This document shows positions 17,308 to 25,601 of a DNA stretch of 64,000 bases, one piece after another. A model generated the notes under the pieces. That model searched no databases, was not told the DNA's origin, and saw only the letters and a program-made list of their open reading frames with translations. The position numbers were made by a program, and so were the translations under genes. The DNA lies in the NCBI RefSeq assembly GCF_900115685.1, contig NZ_FOXJ01000001.1:124001-188000 (forward strand). Reading direction: 5' to 3'. Position 1 is the stretch's first letter. Each line of letters starts with the position of its first letter. This DNA is from Variovorax sp. 770b2 (GTDB lineage: Bacteria > Pseudomonadota > Gammaproteobacteria > Burkholderiales > Burkholderiaceae_C).

Positions 17308-18273
17308 ATGGAGTTGCGCCAGTTCAAGTATTTCGTCGCCATCGTGGATTGCGGGAGCCTCTCGCGCGCGGCGCAGCAGCTCTTCGTGGCGCAGTCGGCG
17401 CTCAGCAAGCAGATGGCCGAGCTCGAAGGCGAACTGGGCACCCAGCTGCTGCTGCGCAGCCGCAACGGCGTGGCGGTGACCGAGGCGGGCAAGGTGTTCT
17501 ACGAATACGCGCAGGGCATCACCAAGCAGGTCGGCGATGCGAAGGCCGCGGTGCACGTGGCGGCGGATTCGGTGGTCGGCTCGGTGGTGGCCGCGCTGCC
17601 GCAGAGCGTGTCGCCGATGATCGCGCTGCCGCTGATGCGCGCGGCCGCGCGGCGCTATCCGGACGTGGTGTTCCATCTCAACGAAGAGCTCACCGGCAAC
17701 ATGGCCGACCAGTTGCTGCGTGGGCGCGTCGACGTGGCGATCTTCTCGCCCACCATGCCCGCGGAAGACATCGCCTTCACGCCGCTGGTCGAGGAGGATT
17801 TCGTCTTTCTCGAATCGCCGCAGGACCCGCGCGCCTTGCCGCCGGGCGACGTGAGCATCGCGCAAGCCACCGCGCGTCCGCTGGTGTGGCCGGCCAATGC
17901 GCACGGCCACTGCACGCGCTGGCTGGTGGACGCGGTGCTCGAGGCGGCGGGCCAGCCGCCCGCGCGCGTGGCCGCCGAGATCAACTCGGTCTACACGCTG
18001 AAGGCTGCGGTGGAGGCGGGGCTCGGCGCGACCATCATGCCGCTGGGCCTTGCGCAGCGCGAAGTGCGCGAAGACCGGTTGAGGGCGCACCGCATCGACT
18101 CGCCCGCGATGTTCCGAACGCTCGGCCTGTGCGTGTCGGTGCACCTGCCGACGACCAATGCGAAGCGTGCGATCTGCACGCTGATCAGCGATGTGATTCG
18201 CGACCTGTGCACCAGCGGGCAGTGGGAAGGCACGCGGCTGGCGGCGCCGGCCGGCAAGCCGAAGCGGGCGTAG
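17308..18273 (+). CDS. LysR-family transcriptional regulator
   Basis: 321 aa. The N-terminal helix-turn-helix covers residues 1-60 (MELRQFKYFVAIVD... SRAAQQLFVAQSALSKQM), followed by the linker helix and a two-lobed effector domain. The start at 17308 follows GGAGA by 6 nt; an earlier ATG at 17260 would add 16 residues not typical of the family. It sits 78 nt after the esterase gene on the same strand and converges with a TetR gene. LysR proteins usually control a neighbouring operon in response to a small carboxylate; here the MFS/dehydrogenase/esterase cluster is the likely target, although LysR regulators are more often divergent from their targets. Confidence 0.87.
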   Translation: MELRQFKYFVAIVDCGSLSRAAQQLFVAQSALSKQMAELEGELGTQLLLRSRNGVAVTEAGKVFYEYAQGITKQVGDAKAAVHVAADSVVGSVVAALPQSVSPMIALPLMRAAARRYPDVVFHLNEELTGNMADQLLRGRVDVAIFSPTMPAEDIAFTPLVEEDFVFLESPQDPRALPPGDVSIAQATARPLVWPANAHGHCTRWLVDAVLEAAGQPPARVAAEINSVYTLKAAVEAGLGATIMPLGLAQREVREDRLRAHRIDSPAMFRTLGLCVSVHLPTTNAKRAICTLISDVIRDLCTSGQWEGTRLAAPAGKPKRA

Positions 18274-18285
18274 CCGCCCGCGGGT

Positions 18286-18972
18286 TCACGCCTTGCGCTT
18301 GCGCGCAACGGCCCTGGATGTAGGTACCTGTGTGGTGGCGGCAAACAGCCGCGAGATGGAGTGCCGCACCGCCGCCTGCATCTCCTCGATGGCCTTCGCA
18401 TCGCCCGACAGGTGCTTGAGCAGCGCCTGCTGGAAGAGGCCATCGAACAGCGCGTAGGTGGCCGAAGGCGGCAGGCCGGACTGTTCGCCCGAGAGCGCGG
18501 CGAAGCGGCTCATGATGCGCCAGATCATGTCTTCCAGGCTCTTGTCGATGTGCACCACGTCGTCGTGGAAGGCCTTCTCGAAGAGGGCCTGCGAGCGCAG
18601 GTCGTACCAGAGTCGGTGCACATGGCCTTCGTCGCGCAGCGTGTCGCCCAGGCTCTGCAGGAAGCCCTCCATCAACTCGTCGTAGGTGGTGGCGCTGTCC
18701 ACCGCATGGTCGTAGCGCGTGACGCAGCGCGCCTTGTACTGCTTGACGCTGCAGATGATCAGGTCGACCTTGTCGCTGAAGTAGTAGTGCAGCACGCCAT
18801 GGGAGAACTCGGAGTTCTGCGCGATCTCGCGCAGGCTCGTGCGCGCGTAGCCGAGCGTGGCCAGGGTGGTGAGGGCGGCTTCGCCCAGTTCGGCGCGGCG
18901 CTCGGCGAACTTGTCCACCCGTGCCTTGGGTACGCGCGCGGCGTGTTTCTTTACCCGTTCATGTGACGTCAT
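18286..18972 (-). CDS. TetR-family repressor, probably of the divergent SDR operon
   Basis: 228 aa. The N-terminal helix-turn-helix (about residues 30-75) contains LGYARTSLREIAQNSEFSHG and the VLHYYFSDKVDL recognition block, followed by an all-helical ligand domain. The ATG at 18972 is preferred to an ATG at 19092, which would add 40 residues and run through the intergenic palindromes. The 204-bp divergent region holds two copies of TTGAC-N4-GTCAA over the promoter of the SDR gene, which strongly suggests local repression. The inducer is unknown; an acyl-CoA or a substrate of the SDR/ligase operon is a reasonable guess. A basic tail (RAVARKRKA) ends the protein. Confidence 0.88.
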   Translation of the reverse strand: MTSHERVKKHAARVPKARVDKFAERRAELGEAALTTLATLGYARTSLREIAQNSEFSHGVLHYYFSDKVDLIICSVKQYKARCVTRYDHAVDSATTYDELMEGFLQSLGDTLRDEGHVHRLWYDLRSQALFEKAFHDDVVHIDKSLEDMIWRIMSRFAALSGEQSGLPPSATYALFDGLFQQALLKHLSGDAKAIEEMQAAVRHSISRLFAATTQVPTSRAVARKRKA

Positions 18973-19059
18973 TTCGAGCCCGGCCGCATGGATGCCGGCC
19001 GCCGTGTTTCCTGATGATTGCAAACCATAGCACGCATGCGGGAGAAGCCCCACATCCTG

Positions 19060-19073
19060 TGACGTGCATGTCA
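19060..19073. promoter_or_regulatory. TGAC-N6-GTCA inverted repeat in the TetR/SDR divergent region
   Basis: TGACGTGCATGTCA is a near-complete palindrome located between the TetR start and the twin TTGAC-N4-GTCAA sites. The half-sites resemble those of the twin operators but the spacing is 2 bp longer, so it may be a weaker third site or the autoregulatory site of the TetR gene. Confidence 0.35.
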
Positions 19074-19085
19074 TTTTATGAAATC

Positions 19086-19121
19086 TTGACACTCGTCAAA
19101 GAAAAACTTGACACCCGTCAA
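19086..19121. promoter_or_regulatory. Twin TetR operators (TTGAC-N4-GTCAA, two copies)
   Basis: TTGACACTCGTCAA (19086-19099) and TTGACACCCGTCAA (19108-19121) are perfect 5-bp-arm palindromes, identical except for one loop base. Their centres are 22 bp apart, two helical turns, as expected for cooperative binding of two TetR dimers on one face. The second copy contains the -35 box of the SDR promoter. Confidence 0.75.
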
Positions 19122-19136
19122 GTCGATTTCTAGGAT
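19108..19136 (+). promoter_or_regulatory. Sigma-70-type promoter of the SDR operon
   Basis: TTGACA (19108-19113) and TAGGAT (19131-19136) are separated by 17 bp. The -35 box lies within the second palindromic operator, so bound repressor would occlude RNA polymerase. The SDR start codon is 40 bp downstream, preceded by AGGAGA at 19165-19170. Confidence 0.65.
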
Positions 19137-19176
19137 GCCTCCTCCATCTCGACAACATATCTACAGGAGACAAGTG

Positions 19177-19980
19177 ATGGCCAAGTTCGACTTGAAAGGG
19201 CGCAAGGCCCTGGTGACCGGTGGTGCGCGCGGCATTGGCGCGAGCATCGCCGAAGCGCTGACTCAGGCAGGCGCCTCGGTGATGATCGGCGACGTGCTCG
19301 CCGACGTCGGGCGCGAAACGGCAAAGAGGCTTTCCGCCTCCGGCGCCACGGTGGGATTCGTTCCGCTCGACGTCACGAAGGACGCCGACTGGGCCGCCGC
19401 CGCGGAGACCACGGTGAAGGAGCTCGGCGGCTTCGACATCCTGGTCAACAACGCCGGCATCGAGATCACCTCGCTGGTGATCGACGTCGACGGCGACGAC
19501 CTGCGCCGCATGCTTGACGTGAACGTGGCCGGCACCCTGCTGGGCATGAAGCACGCGTTCCGCGCGATGCGGCCCGGCGGCAGCGCGGGCGGCGGCGGTG
19601 CGGTGGTGAACATCGCATCGGTCGCGGCCACCATCGCGTTCCCTGCGATCGCCGGTTATTCCGCCACCAAGTCCGCGGTCGATCGCGCCACGCGCGTGGC
19701 CGCGATGGAGTCCGGCAAGCTGGGCTACGGCGTGCGCGTGAACTGCATCTACCCGGGCCTCGTGCCCACCGACATGGGCATGAAGCTCGCGAGCGACATC
19801 GTGGCCGCGGGGCTTGCGCCCAGCGTCGAGGCCGCGGTCGGCGACGTGATCGGCCAGACCCCGCTCGGGCGCCTGGGCGAAGTCGGCGACATGGCCGACG
19901 TGGTGGTCTTCCTCTGCTCCGACGCTGCCCGGTTCATCACCGGTGCGGGCCTCGCGGTGGATGGCGGCATGGGCATGTGA
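19177..19980 (+). CDS. Short-chain dehydrogenase/reductase
   Basis: 267 aa classical SDR. It shows TGGARGIG (15-22) for the dinucleotide, NNAG in the central strand, the catalytic Y161-S-A-T-K165 motif with the preceding Ser in NIASVAA, and a C-terminal DGGMGM ending. Asp in GDVLAD after the second strand favours NAD(H). The start follows AGGAGA by 6 nt. It is the first gene of an operon with a saccharopine-dehydrogenase-like reductase and an acyl-CoA ligase, repressed by the divergent TetR protein. The enzyme probably oxidises or reduces a hydroxy/keto group on the substrate activated by the ligase; the pathway is not identified. Confidence 0.88.
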   Translation: MAKFDLKGRKALVTGGARGIGASIAEALTQAGASVMIGDVLADVGRETAKRLSASGATVGFVPLDVTKDADWAAAAETTVKELGGFDILVNNAGIEITSLVIDVDGDDLRRMLDVNVAGTLLGMKHAFRAMRPGGSAGGGGAVVNIASVAATIAFPAIAGYSATKSAVDRATRVAAMESGKLGYGVRVNCIYPGLVPTDMGMKLASDIVAAGLAPSVEAAVGDVIGQTPLGRLGEVGDMADVVVFLCSDAARFITGAGLAVDGGMGM

Positions 19981-20005
19981 CCGGTCATCAAAAGGAGAGA
20001 CAAGA

Positions 20006-21142
20006 ATGAGCAGCAGCAAGAAGAAACCCGTCGTCGTCTACGGTGCCTCCGGCTACACCGGCCGCCTCGTGTGCGAGTACCTGCGCGAGTACAACATCCC
20101 CTTCATCGCCGCAGGCCGCAGCAAGGAGAAACTGGACGCGGCAATGAAGTCCAACGTGCCCGGCATCGAGACCGCGCGCTATGAAGTGGTGGAGGTGTCG
20201 CATTCGGTGGAGGCGCTCACCGAGCTCTTTACCGGCGCTTCGGTGGTGCTCAACACGGTGGGGCCTTTCGCGAAGTTCGGCCCCGAGGTCGTGCAGGCTT
20301 GCCTGGCCGCCGGTTGCCACTACACCGACACCACCGGCGAGCAGGACTGGCTCATCACGCTCGAGCGGGAATACGGCGACAAGTTCGCCGCCGCGGGCCT
20401 CCTGCTCTCGCCTGGCCTCGCGCAGATGTACACCACCGGCGAGATCGCCGCGCAGCTGTGCCTGGAGACGCCCGGCCTGGACACGCTGGACATCGCCGTG
20501 TTCTGGGGCGGCAGCCCGACGATCGCATCCACGCAGACCATCCTCGTGAACGCGGCCACGTCCAAGGCCTACTACCTGGAGCAGAACGAGTACGCCGAGT
20601 GGCAGCCCGACGCGGGCCTCTACCACCTGTCGATTCCCGGGCAGCACGAGGCGGCGCTGGCGCTGCCCTGGGGCGGCACTTCGCACCCGGTCTGGTTCAA
20701 GCGCGATCCGCGCGTGGCGAACGTGAAGGTGCTCGGCGGGGTCTTCAACAAGGCGCTGATGCAGGGCGTGCCGCTGATCGTGGCCGCCGCGCTCAAGGCC
20801 ACCGAGGGCATGAACGAGGAGGACCGCTATGCCGCGCTGGCCGAGACGGCGGCGGGCGTCATGAACACCATGCCCCCGCGCGAGAACCCGCGCATCAACA
20901 AGTCCGTCGATTCGGTGCATGCCTCCGGACCGCTGGGCCGCATGCACTGCGTGATCTTCGGCAACTGCAACTACAAGCAGACCGGTTTGTTGCAGGCCTA
21001 TGCGGCGGCCTCGCTGCTGCAGCAGGCGCCGCGGCGCGCCGGCTTCGCCTCGGGTTGCCAGGCCTTCGGGCATCGCGAATTGCTGGGCGCGCTGCGCAGC
21101 TTCGGACTCGTGCAGGAACCCCTGCTCACCCGGATGGGGTGA
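20006..21142 (+). CDS. Saccharopine dehydrogenase-like NAD(P)-binding oxidoreductase
   Basis: 378 aa. An N-terminal Rossmann motif GASGYTGRL (about residues 13-21) and an AAGRSKEKLDAA segment are typical of the saccharopine-dehydrogenase/trans-acting enoyl reductase superfamily. NTVGPFAKFG and the DTTGEQDW block are also conserved in this superfamily, whose members act on polyketide, lipid or amino acid substrates. The C-terminal half is not a recognisable saccharopine domain. AAGGAGA lies 9 nt before the ATG; the gene is 25 nt after the SDR and 5 nt before the ligase. A role as a reductase acting on an acyl-type intermediate is inferred from its neighbours. Confidence 0.7.
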   Translation: MSSSKKKPVVVYGASGYTGRLVCEYLREYNIPFIAAGRSKEKLDAAMKSNVPGIETARYEVVEVSHSVEALTELFTGASVVLNTVGPFAKFGPEVVQACLAAGCHYTDTTGEQDWLITLEREYGDKFAAAGLLLSPGLAQMYTTGEIAAQLCLETPGLDTLDIAVFWGGSPTIASTQTILVNAATSKAYYLEQNEYAEWQPDAGLYHLSIPGQHEAALALPWGGTSHPVWFKRDPRVANVKVLGGVFNKALMQGVPLIVAAALKATEGMNEEDRYAALAETAAGVMNTMPPRENPRINKSVDSVHASGPLGRMHCVIFGNCNYKQTGLLQAYAAASLLQQAPRRAGFASGCQAFGHRELLGALRSFGLVQEPLLTRMG

Positions 21143-21147
21143 CGGCG

Positions 21148-22689
21148 ATGCGCCTGGTCGACTACCTGGACAAGGGCGCCCAGTCGGGCGTCGACGCGCC
21201 GTGCCTGTGCATGGGTGACACGCGGCTTTCGTACGGCGACGTGCAGCGCCTGAGCCACCGCGTGGCCCGCGCGCTGCAGCGCAGCGGCGTGGCACCGGGC
21301 AGCAAGGTGGCGGTGCTGTCCGGCAACGACCCGGTCGCCTTCGCCTGCGTGTTCGGCGTGTCGCGCGCCGCGGCGGTGTGGTGCCCGATCAACCCGCGCA
21401 ACGAGGCGGCCGAAAACCGCTTCGTGCTCGACGCCTTCGACTGCAGCTGCCTGATCTTCCACAGCAACTACGCGCCGCTGGTCGAGCAGATGCGCGCCGA
21501 CCTGCCCAAGGTGAAGACGCTGGTGTGCCTGGACCAGGCGATGCCGTATGCACCGTCGCTGGACCAATGGCTTGCCGGCACGGACGACGCGCCGATCGAC
21601 GTGCCCGTGATCGACGACGTCGCGATGATCGCCGGCACCGGCGGCACCACCGGCCAGCCCAAGGGCGTGATGCTCTCGGGCCGCAACCTGGAGACCATGT
21701 CGGCGCTCACGCTGATGGGCTACCCGTTCGAGGGCCGGCCCGCCTACCTGGCGCTCGCGCCGCTCACGCATGCGGCCGGCGTGCTGTGCCTGCCGGTGAT
21801 GGCGCTCGGTGGGCAGGTGGTCATCATGCCCAAGCCCGATCTGGCCGAATTCCTTGCGCTGATCGAGCGCCACCGCATCACCCACACCTTCCTGCCGCCG
21901 ACGCTGATCTACATGCTGCTGCAGCATCCGCAGCTGGCCGCGACGAAGCGCGATTCGCTGCAGTGCTTCTGGTATGGCGCGGCGCCCATGTCGGCCGCGC
22001 GGCTCGAGGAGGCGCTGGAAAAAATCGGCCCCGTCATGGCGCAGCTCTTCGGCCAGACCGAGGCGCCGATGATGATCTCGATGATGTCGCCGCAGGCGCA
22101 TTTCAACGCCGATGGAACGGTTGCACGGCAACGCCTTTCCTCGGCGGGCCGGCCCGGCCCGCTGGTGCAGGTCGGCGTGATGAACGGCGACGGCGCATTG
22201 CTGCCGACGGGCGAGAGCGGCGAGATCGTGGTGCGCGGCTCGCTCGTGATGCTCGGCTACTACAAGGACCCGAAGGCCACTGAGGAGGCCTCGCGCCACG
22301 GCTGGCACCACACGGGCGATATCGGCTACCTGGATGCCGACGGCTTTCTCTACATCGTCGACCGTGCCAAGGACATGATCATTTCGGGCGGCTTCAACGT
22401 CTACTCCGCCGAAGTGGAGCAGGTGCTGATGCAGCACCCCGACGTGCAGGACAGCGCCGTCGTCGGCCTGCCCGACGAGAAGTGGGGCGAGCGCGTGGTG
22501 GCGGTGCTGCAGCTGCATGCCGGCCGCCAGGTGGATGCCGAGGACATCAAGGCCTTCGTGAAGGCGCGCATCGGCAGCGTCAAGGCACCCAAACAGGTCG
22601 AGGTGTGGGCCAACCTGCCGCGCTCCAAGGTGGGCAAGGTGCTCAAGAAGGAAGTGCGCGCGTCGCTGCTGCCGCCTCAGTCGCGCTGA
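21148..22689 (+). CDS. Acyl-CoA ligase (AMP-binding, class I adenylate-forming)
   Basis: 513 aa. The P-loop region GTGGTTGQPKG (163-173), the LFGQTEAP adenine-binding motif, GWHHTGDIGYLDADG with the ribose-binding Asp, and the C-terminal SKVGKVLKKEV Lys motif are all present. These enzymes join a carboxylate to CoA via an acyl-adenylate. The sequence pattern fits medium/long-chain or aromatic acyl-CoA synthetases and the substrate cannot be fixed. It is the last gene of the TetR-controlled operon and begins 5 nt after the preceding stop; an outer-membrane barrel gene converges on it, consistent with use of a hydrophobic substrate. Confidence 0.87.
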   Translation: MRLVDYLDKGAQSGVDAPCLCMGDTRLSYGDVQRLSHRVARALQRSGVAPGSKVAVLSGNDPVAFACVFGVSRAAAVWCPINPRNEAAENRFVLDAFDCSCLIFHSNYAPLVEQMRADLPKVKTLVCLDQAMPYAPSLDQWLAGTDDAPIDVPVIDDVAMIAGTGGTTGQPKGVMLSGRNLETMSALTLMGYPFEGRPAYLALAPLTHAAGVLCLPVMALGGQVVIMPKPDLAEFLALIERHRITHTFLPPTLIYMLLQHPQLAATKRDSLQCFWYGAAPMSAARLEEALEKIGPVMAQLFGQTEAPMMISMMSPQAHFNADGTVARQRLSSAGRPGPLVQVGVMNGDGALLPTGESGEIVVRGSLVMLGYYKDPKATEEASRHGWHHTGDIGYLDADGFLYIVDRAKDMIISGGFNVYSAEVEQVLMQHPDVQDSAVVGLPDEKWGERVVAVLQLHAGRQVDAEDIKAFVKARIGSVKAPKQVEVWANLPRSKVGKVLKKEVRASLLPPQSR

Positions 22690-22746
22690 CTGCGGTGACT
22701 GCGCCGAGCGCGGCGGGGAGCGACGCGACCGGGTGCACCGTGCGGG

Positions 22747-23586
22747 TCAGAAGCGCGCCTTCAGGAAGGCCGAAGGGCCTTGCAGCCGCACCTTGAGCCG
22801 CGAGTCGGCCGAGTCGCTGTCGCGTGTGAGGTCGATGTTGGTCACGCCATAGGAGACCACCACGCCCACGTTCTTCACCGGGAACCACTCGACGCCGGCC
22901 GCGGCGTTGTAGATGTTGCCGTGGAAGCGGCCGCTGCTCTTCCAGACGCCCGAGGCATCGGCGAACAGGCGCAGGTCGGGCGTGATCGCATGGCGCACGC
23001 CGATCTCCAGCAACGGGGCGATGGCGTTGTCGCTCGAACTCTGGTTCAGCGTGCCGACCTGGCCGTTCACCGAGACCAGCGCGCTGGCGCCCAGCGTCGC
23101 GCGGTAGTAGGCCGCGCCGGCGCCCAGGCCGAACACGGTGTTGCCCGAGCCGAGCCACCACTTGTAGGAGAGCTTGGCGAAGTCCAGCTTGGTGTTGAAG
23201 TTCGCGTTGCCGATGGCGCTGAGCGTGCCGAAGGGGCCGAGCGAGGTGTTGTTGCTGAACTGGCCGTCGTAGTCGCGCTTGTACTGGTAGTAGTCGAACG
23301 AAATGCCCTGGCTGTCGCCCAGCAGCAGGTCGGCGGTGATGCGCGGCATCGTCACGCGGCCGGGCTTGATGTCGCCCGAATCGAGCGAGCCGTAGGGCGT
23401 GGCCACTGAGGCGTTGAATTTCGGATCGGCACTGAAGGCGCCCACCGAGAAACTGAACCGGTCCAGCGCCGGCGAGGGGTCGGCCAGCGCCGGTGCGGTG
23501 GCGAAGAGCAAGCCGGAACCGACAAGCGCGCCGAGGGCGCCGAATCTGACCGTCCAGTCGAACGGGCGGGAGCGAAGCGACAGCAT
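22747..23586 (-). CDS. Outer-membrane beta-barrel protein (OmpW-like porin)
   Basis: 279 aa. A signal peptide ends near ALAD (about residue 36). The remainder alternates polar and hydrophobic residues in short beta strands separated by Gly/Asn/Asp turns and ends in KARF, the terminal Phe expected for BAM-dependent outer-membrane barrels. Length and pattern suggest an eight-stranded OmpW-like or general OM_beta-barrel protein. Such barrels can pass hydrophobic compounds to the periplasm. It is transcribed toward the acyl-CoA ligase operon and has its own 195-bp upstream region, shared divergently with the DUF1345 gene. Confidence 0.75.
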   Translation of the reverse strand: MLSLRSRPFDWTVRFGALGALVGSGLLFATAPALADPSPALDRFSFSVGAFSADPKFNASVATPYGSLDSGDIKPGRVTMPRITADLLLGDSQGISFDYYQYKRDYDGQFSNNTSLGPFGTLSAIGNANFNTKLDFAKLSYKWWLGSGNTVFGLGAGAAYYRATLGASALVSVNGQVGTLNQSSSDNAIAPLLEIGVRHAITPDLRLFADASGVWKSSGRFHGNIYNAAAGVEWFPVKNVGVVVSYGVTNIDLTRDSDSADSRLKVRLQGPSAFLKARF

Positions 23587-23781
23587 GAGAATCCTTCAGA
23601 ACAAAAAAAGCCTCGGGCAGATCGCGTGGCGCAGCGTCATGGGCTGCGAATGGATACCTCGGGGCCAGGCTCCCTTGAACCAGCCGTACCTTAGTAAGGC
23701 GGCCCGGCGCCTCGCATGCGCCGAATGCGGGTCTTCGTGTAGGAATTTCTTGATCGCGCGAGGCCGGCGCTACAGTGCCGC

Positions 23782-24435
23782 ATGCGCAAACACCTCTCCA
23801 CGACCACCGGCCCGCAGCGTCTTCTCTATGGCACGGTGGTCGGTGTCGCGGTGGCGCTGGCGCCGTGGCCTGTCGGCGGCATGTCGCGCGGGCTGGCGGG
23901 GTGGTGCGCCGGGGTGCTGGTCTACCAGGTGCTCACCTGGTGGCTGATCGAGACCTTCGATGCGCGGCGCACGCGCGAGCGCGCGCAGTCGCTGGACCAG
24001 CCCAACCTGATGATCCTGGTGTCGATGCTGGTGGTGGTGGCCGTGAGCGTGATCGCCATCGCGATGCTGCTGCAGCAGGTGAAGCAGCTGACCGGCTGGG
24101 AGCGTGCCGGCCACGTCGTGCTCGGCGTGATCGCGCTGGCCGGCTCGTGGCTGATGATGCACACGATCTACGCCTTTCACTACGCGCACCGCTACTACAT
24201 CGACCAGAAGGGCGGCTCGCCCGACGGCGGGCTCGACTTCCCGGGCAAGGACGAGCCGGACTACTTCGACTTTCTCTACTACTCGTACGTGATCGGCATG
24301 ACCTCGCAGGTGTCCGATGTGCAGGCCACCTCGCGCGAGATGCGGCGCATCACGCTGATCCACAGCGTGCTGGCCTTCGCGTTCAACATGCTGGTGCTGG
24401 CCTTGTCGGTCAATGTGGTGGCCGGCGCCATATAG
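23782..24435 (+). CDS. DUF1345 integral membrane protein
   Basis: 217 aa with about five hydrophobic helices. The conserved FHYAHRYY segment (about residue 133) and the DFLYYSYVIGMTSQVSDV block (about 165-182) are diagnostic of DUF1345, which is related in pattern to the pore of cation channels. Function is not known. The ATG lies very close to a possible -10 (TACAGT at 23771-23776), so the leader is short. The stop codon is followed immediately by one copy of the intergenic repeat described separately. Confidence 0.8.
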   Translation: MRKHLSTTTGPQRLLYGTVVGVAVALAPWPVGGMSRGLAGWCAGVLVYQVLTWWLIETFDARRTRERAQSLDQPNLMILVSMLVVVAVSVIAIAMLLQQVKQLTGWERAGHVVLGVIALAGSWLMMHTIYAFHYAHRYYIDQKGGSPDGGLDFPGKDEPDYFDFLYYSYVIGMTSQVSDVQATSREMRRITLIHSVLAFAFNMLVLALSVNVVAGAI

Positions 24436-24544
24436 GGCTCGCCCCCAGGCTGCGCGCACTTCGTGTCGCTTCGCCCACCCCCTGCCGGGGGCGGGCCGGC
24501 CGCTTCGGGCGGCCGTGCGCGGTGGCCCCCCGCGAAGAAGAAAG
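24436..24544 (+). repeat. Intergenic GC-rich repeat, copy A
   Basis: It begins at the base after the DUF1345 stop. The first 35 nt (24436-24470) are identical to the start of copy B read on the other strand. It continues with a CCCCC/GGGGG hairpin and a GGCCG-CGGCC hairpin, and fills the gap to the convergent EamA gene. Confidence 0.75.
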
Positions 24545-25477
24545 TCAGGCCGTCTTGGGCTTGGGGCCGAGCCGGACGATGCCCGTGGAGAGCGCCACGC
24601 CGCACACGATCACCACGGCGGAAATCAGCATCCACTGCGTGATGTTCTCGCCGAGGAACACCGCGCCGTAGAAGAGCGCGAACACCGGCACCAGGAAGGT
24701 CACGGTCAGCGCGCGTGCCGGGCCGGCGCGCTCGATCAGCCGGAAGAACAGGATGTACGCCACGCCCGTGCAGGCGATGCCCAGCGCCAGCAGCGCGAGC
24801 CACGCGCGCAGGCTCGGCATCTGCGCGGGCCAGAGCCAGATGGCGGGCAGGGCAAGGAAGAGCGTGGCGCCCAGCTGGCTGCCCGTCGCGGTGGCCAGCG
24901 GCGGCACGCCGCCGAGATACCGGCGCGTGGCGCTGGCCGAGATGCCGTAGCACAGGCATGCGCCCAGGCATGCCATCACCGCCCACAGCGCGGCATTGCC
25001 GCTGGCGCCCGCGTGCAGGCCGGCGCTGCGGCTCGCGAGCATTGCCACGCCGGCAAAGCCGATGACCAGGCCGGCGATGCGCGAGCCGTTCGGGCGCTCG
25101 CGGAACCACGCCCAGGCCACCAGCGCGCCGAACATCGGCACGGTGGCGTTGATCACGGCGGCCAGGCCGGAGTTGATGGTCAGGAGCGCAAAGCAGAAGA
25201 GCGCGAACGGCATCCCCGAGTTGAAGACGCCGACCCCGAAGGTGGCCTTCCAGTGCGTTGCAATGGCCGGCCCCTGCCCGCGCAGCAGCGCGATCGGCAG
25301 CAGGAACAGCGCGGCGATGGCCACCCGCACGGCGGCCGTCGGCAGCGCGCCGAACTCGGCCGCCCCGATGCGCATGAAAAGAAAGGACGCTCCCCACAGC
25401 GCGCCGAGCAGTACGAGGTCGATGAGCCAGGGCTTGGCGGTGCTGGTGGCGATGTTGTTCTGTGTTGTCGTGTTCAT
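24545..25477 (-). CDS. EamA/DMT-superfamily exporter
   Basis: 310 aa with ten hydrophobic helices in two five-helix repeats, each an EamA unit; the first contains LGALWGASFLFMRIGA and the second LALGIACTGVAYILFFRLIERAGPA. The ATG at 25477 is preferred because the preceding in-frame stretch reads through repeat copy B. EamA proteins export amino acids or other small metabolites. The gene lies between two inverted copies (A and B) of the intergenic repeat, so the pair encloses it. It may be cotranscribed with the upstream Ada-AlkA/Ogt genes, but 124 nt of repeat-bearing sequence separates them. Confidence 0.85.
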   Translation of the reverse strand: MNTTTQNNIATSTAKPWLIDLVLLGALWGASFLFMRIGAAEFGALPTAAVRVAIAALFLLPIALLRGQGPAIATHWKATFGVGVFNSGMPFALFCFALLTINSGLAAVINATVPMFGALVAWAWFRERPNGSRIAGLVIGFAGVAMLASRSAGLHAGASGNAALWAVMACLGACLCYGISASATRRYLGGVPPLATATGSQLGATLFLALPAIWLWPAQMPSLRAWLALLALGIACTGVAYILFFRLIERAGPARALTVTFLVPVFALFYGAVFLGENITQWMLISAVVIVCGVALSTGIVRLGPKPKTA

Positions 25478-25499
25478 GCGTCTCTCATGGTTCCAGGGC

Positions 25500-25601
25500 C
25501 CCTTCCGGAAACACCGCGGAACCGGCTTTGCCGGGCCGCAGGTGTTGCCCCCGGAAGGGAAGGCGTAGCGACACGAAGTGCGCGCAGCCTGGGGGCGAGC
25601 C
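25500..25601 (-). repeat. Intergenic GC-rich repeat, copy B
   Basis: Read on the minus strand, it begins at the base after the ogt stop. Its first 35 nt match copy A exactly; positions 25512-25554 match copy C almost perfectly, including a CCGGC-AAA-GCCGG hairpin that is CCGGC-GGA-GCCGG in copy C. Confidence 0.78.
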
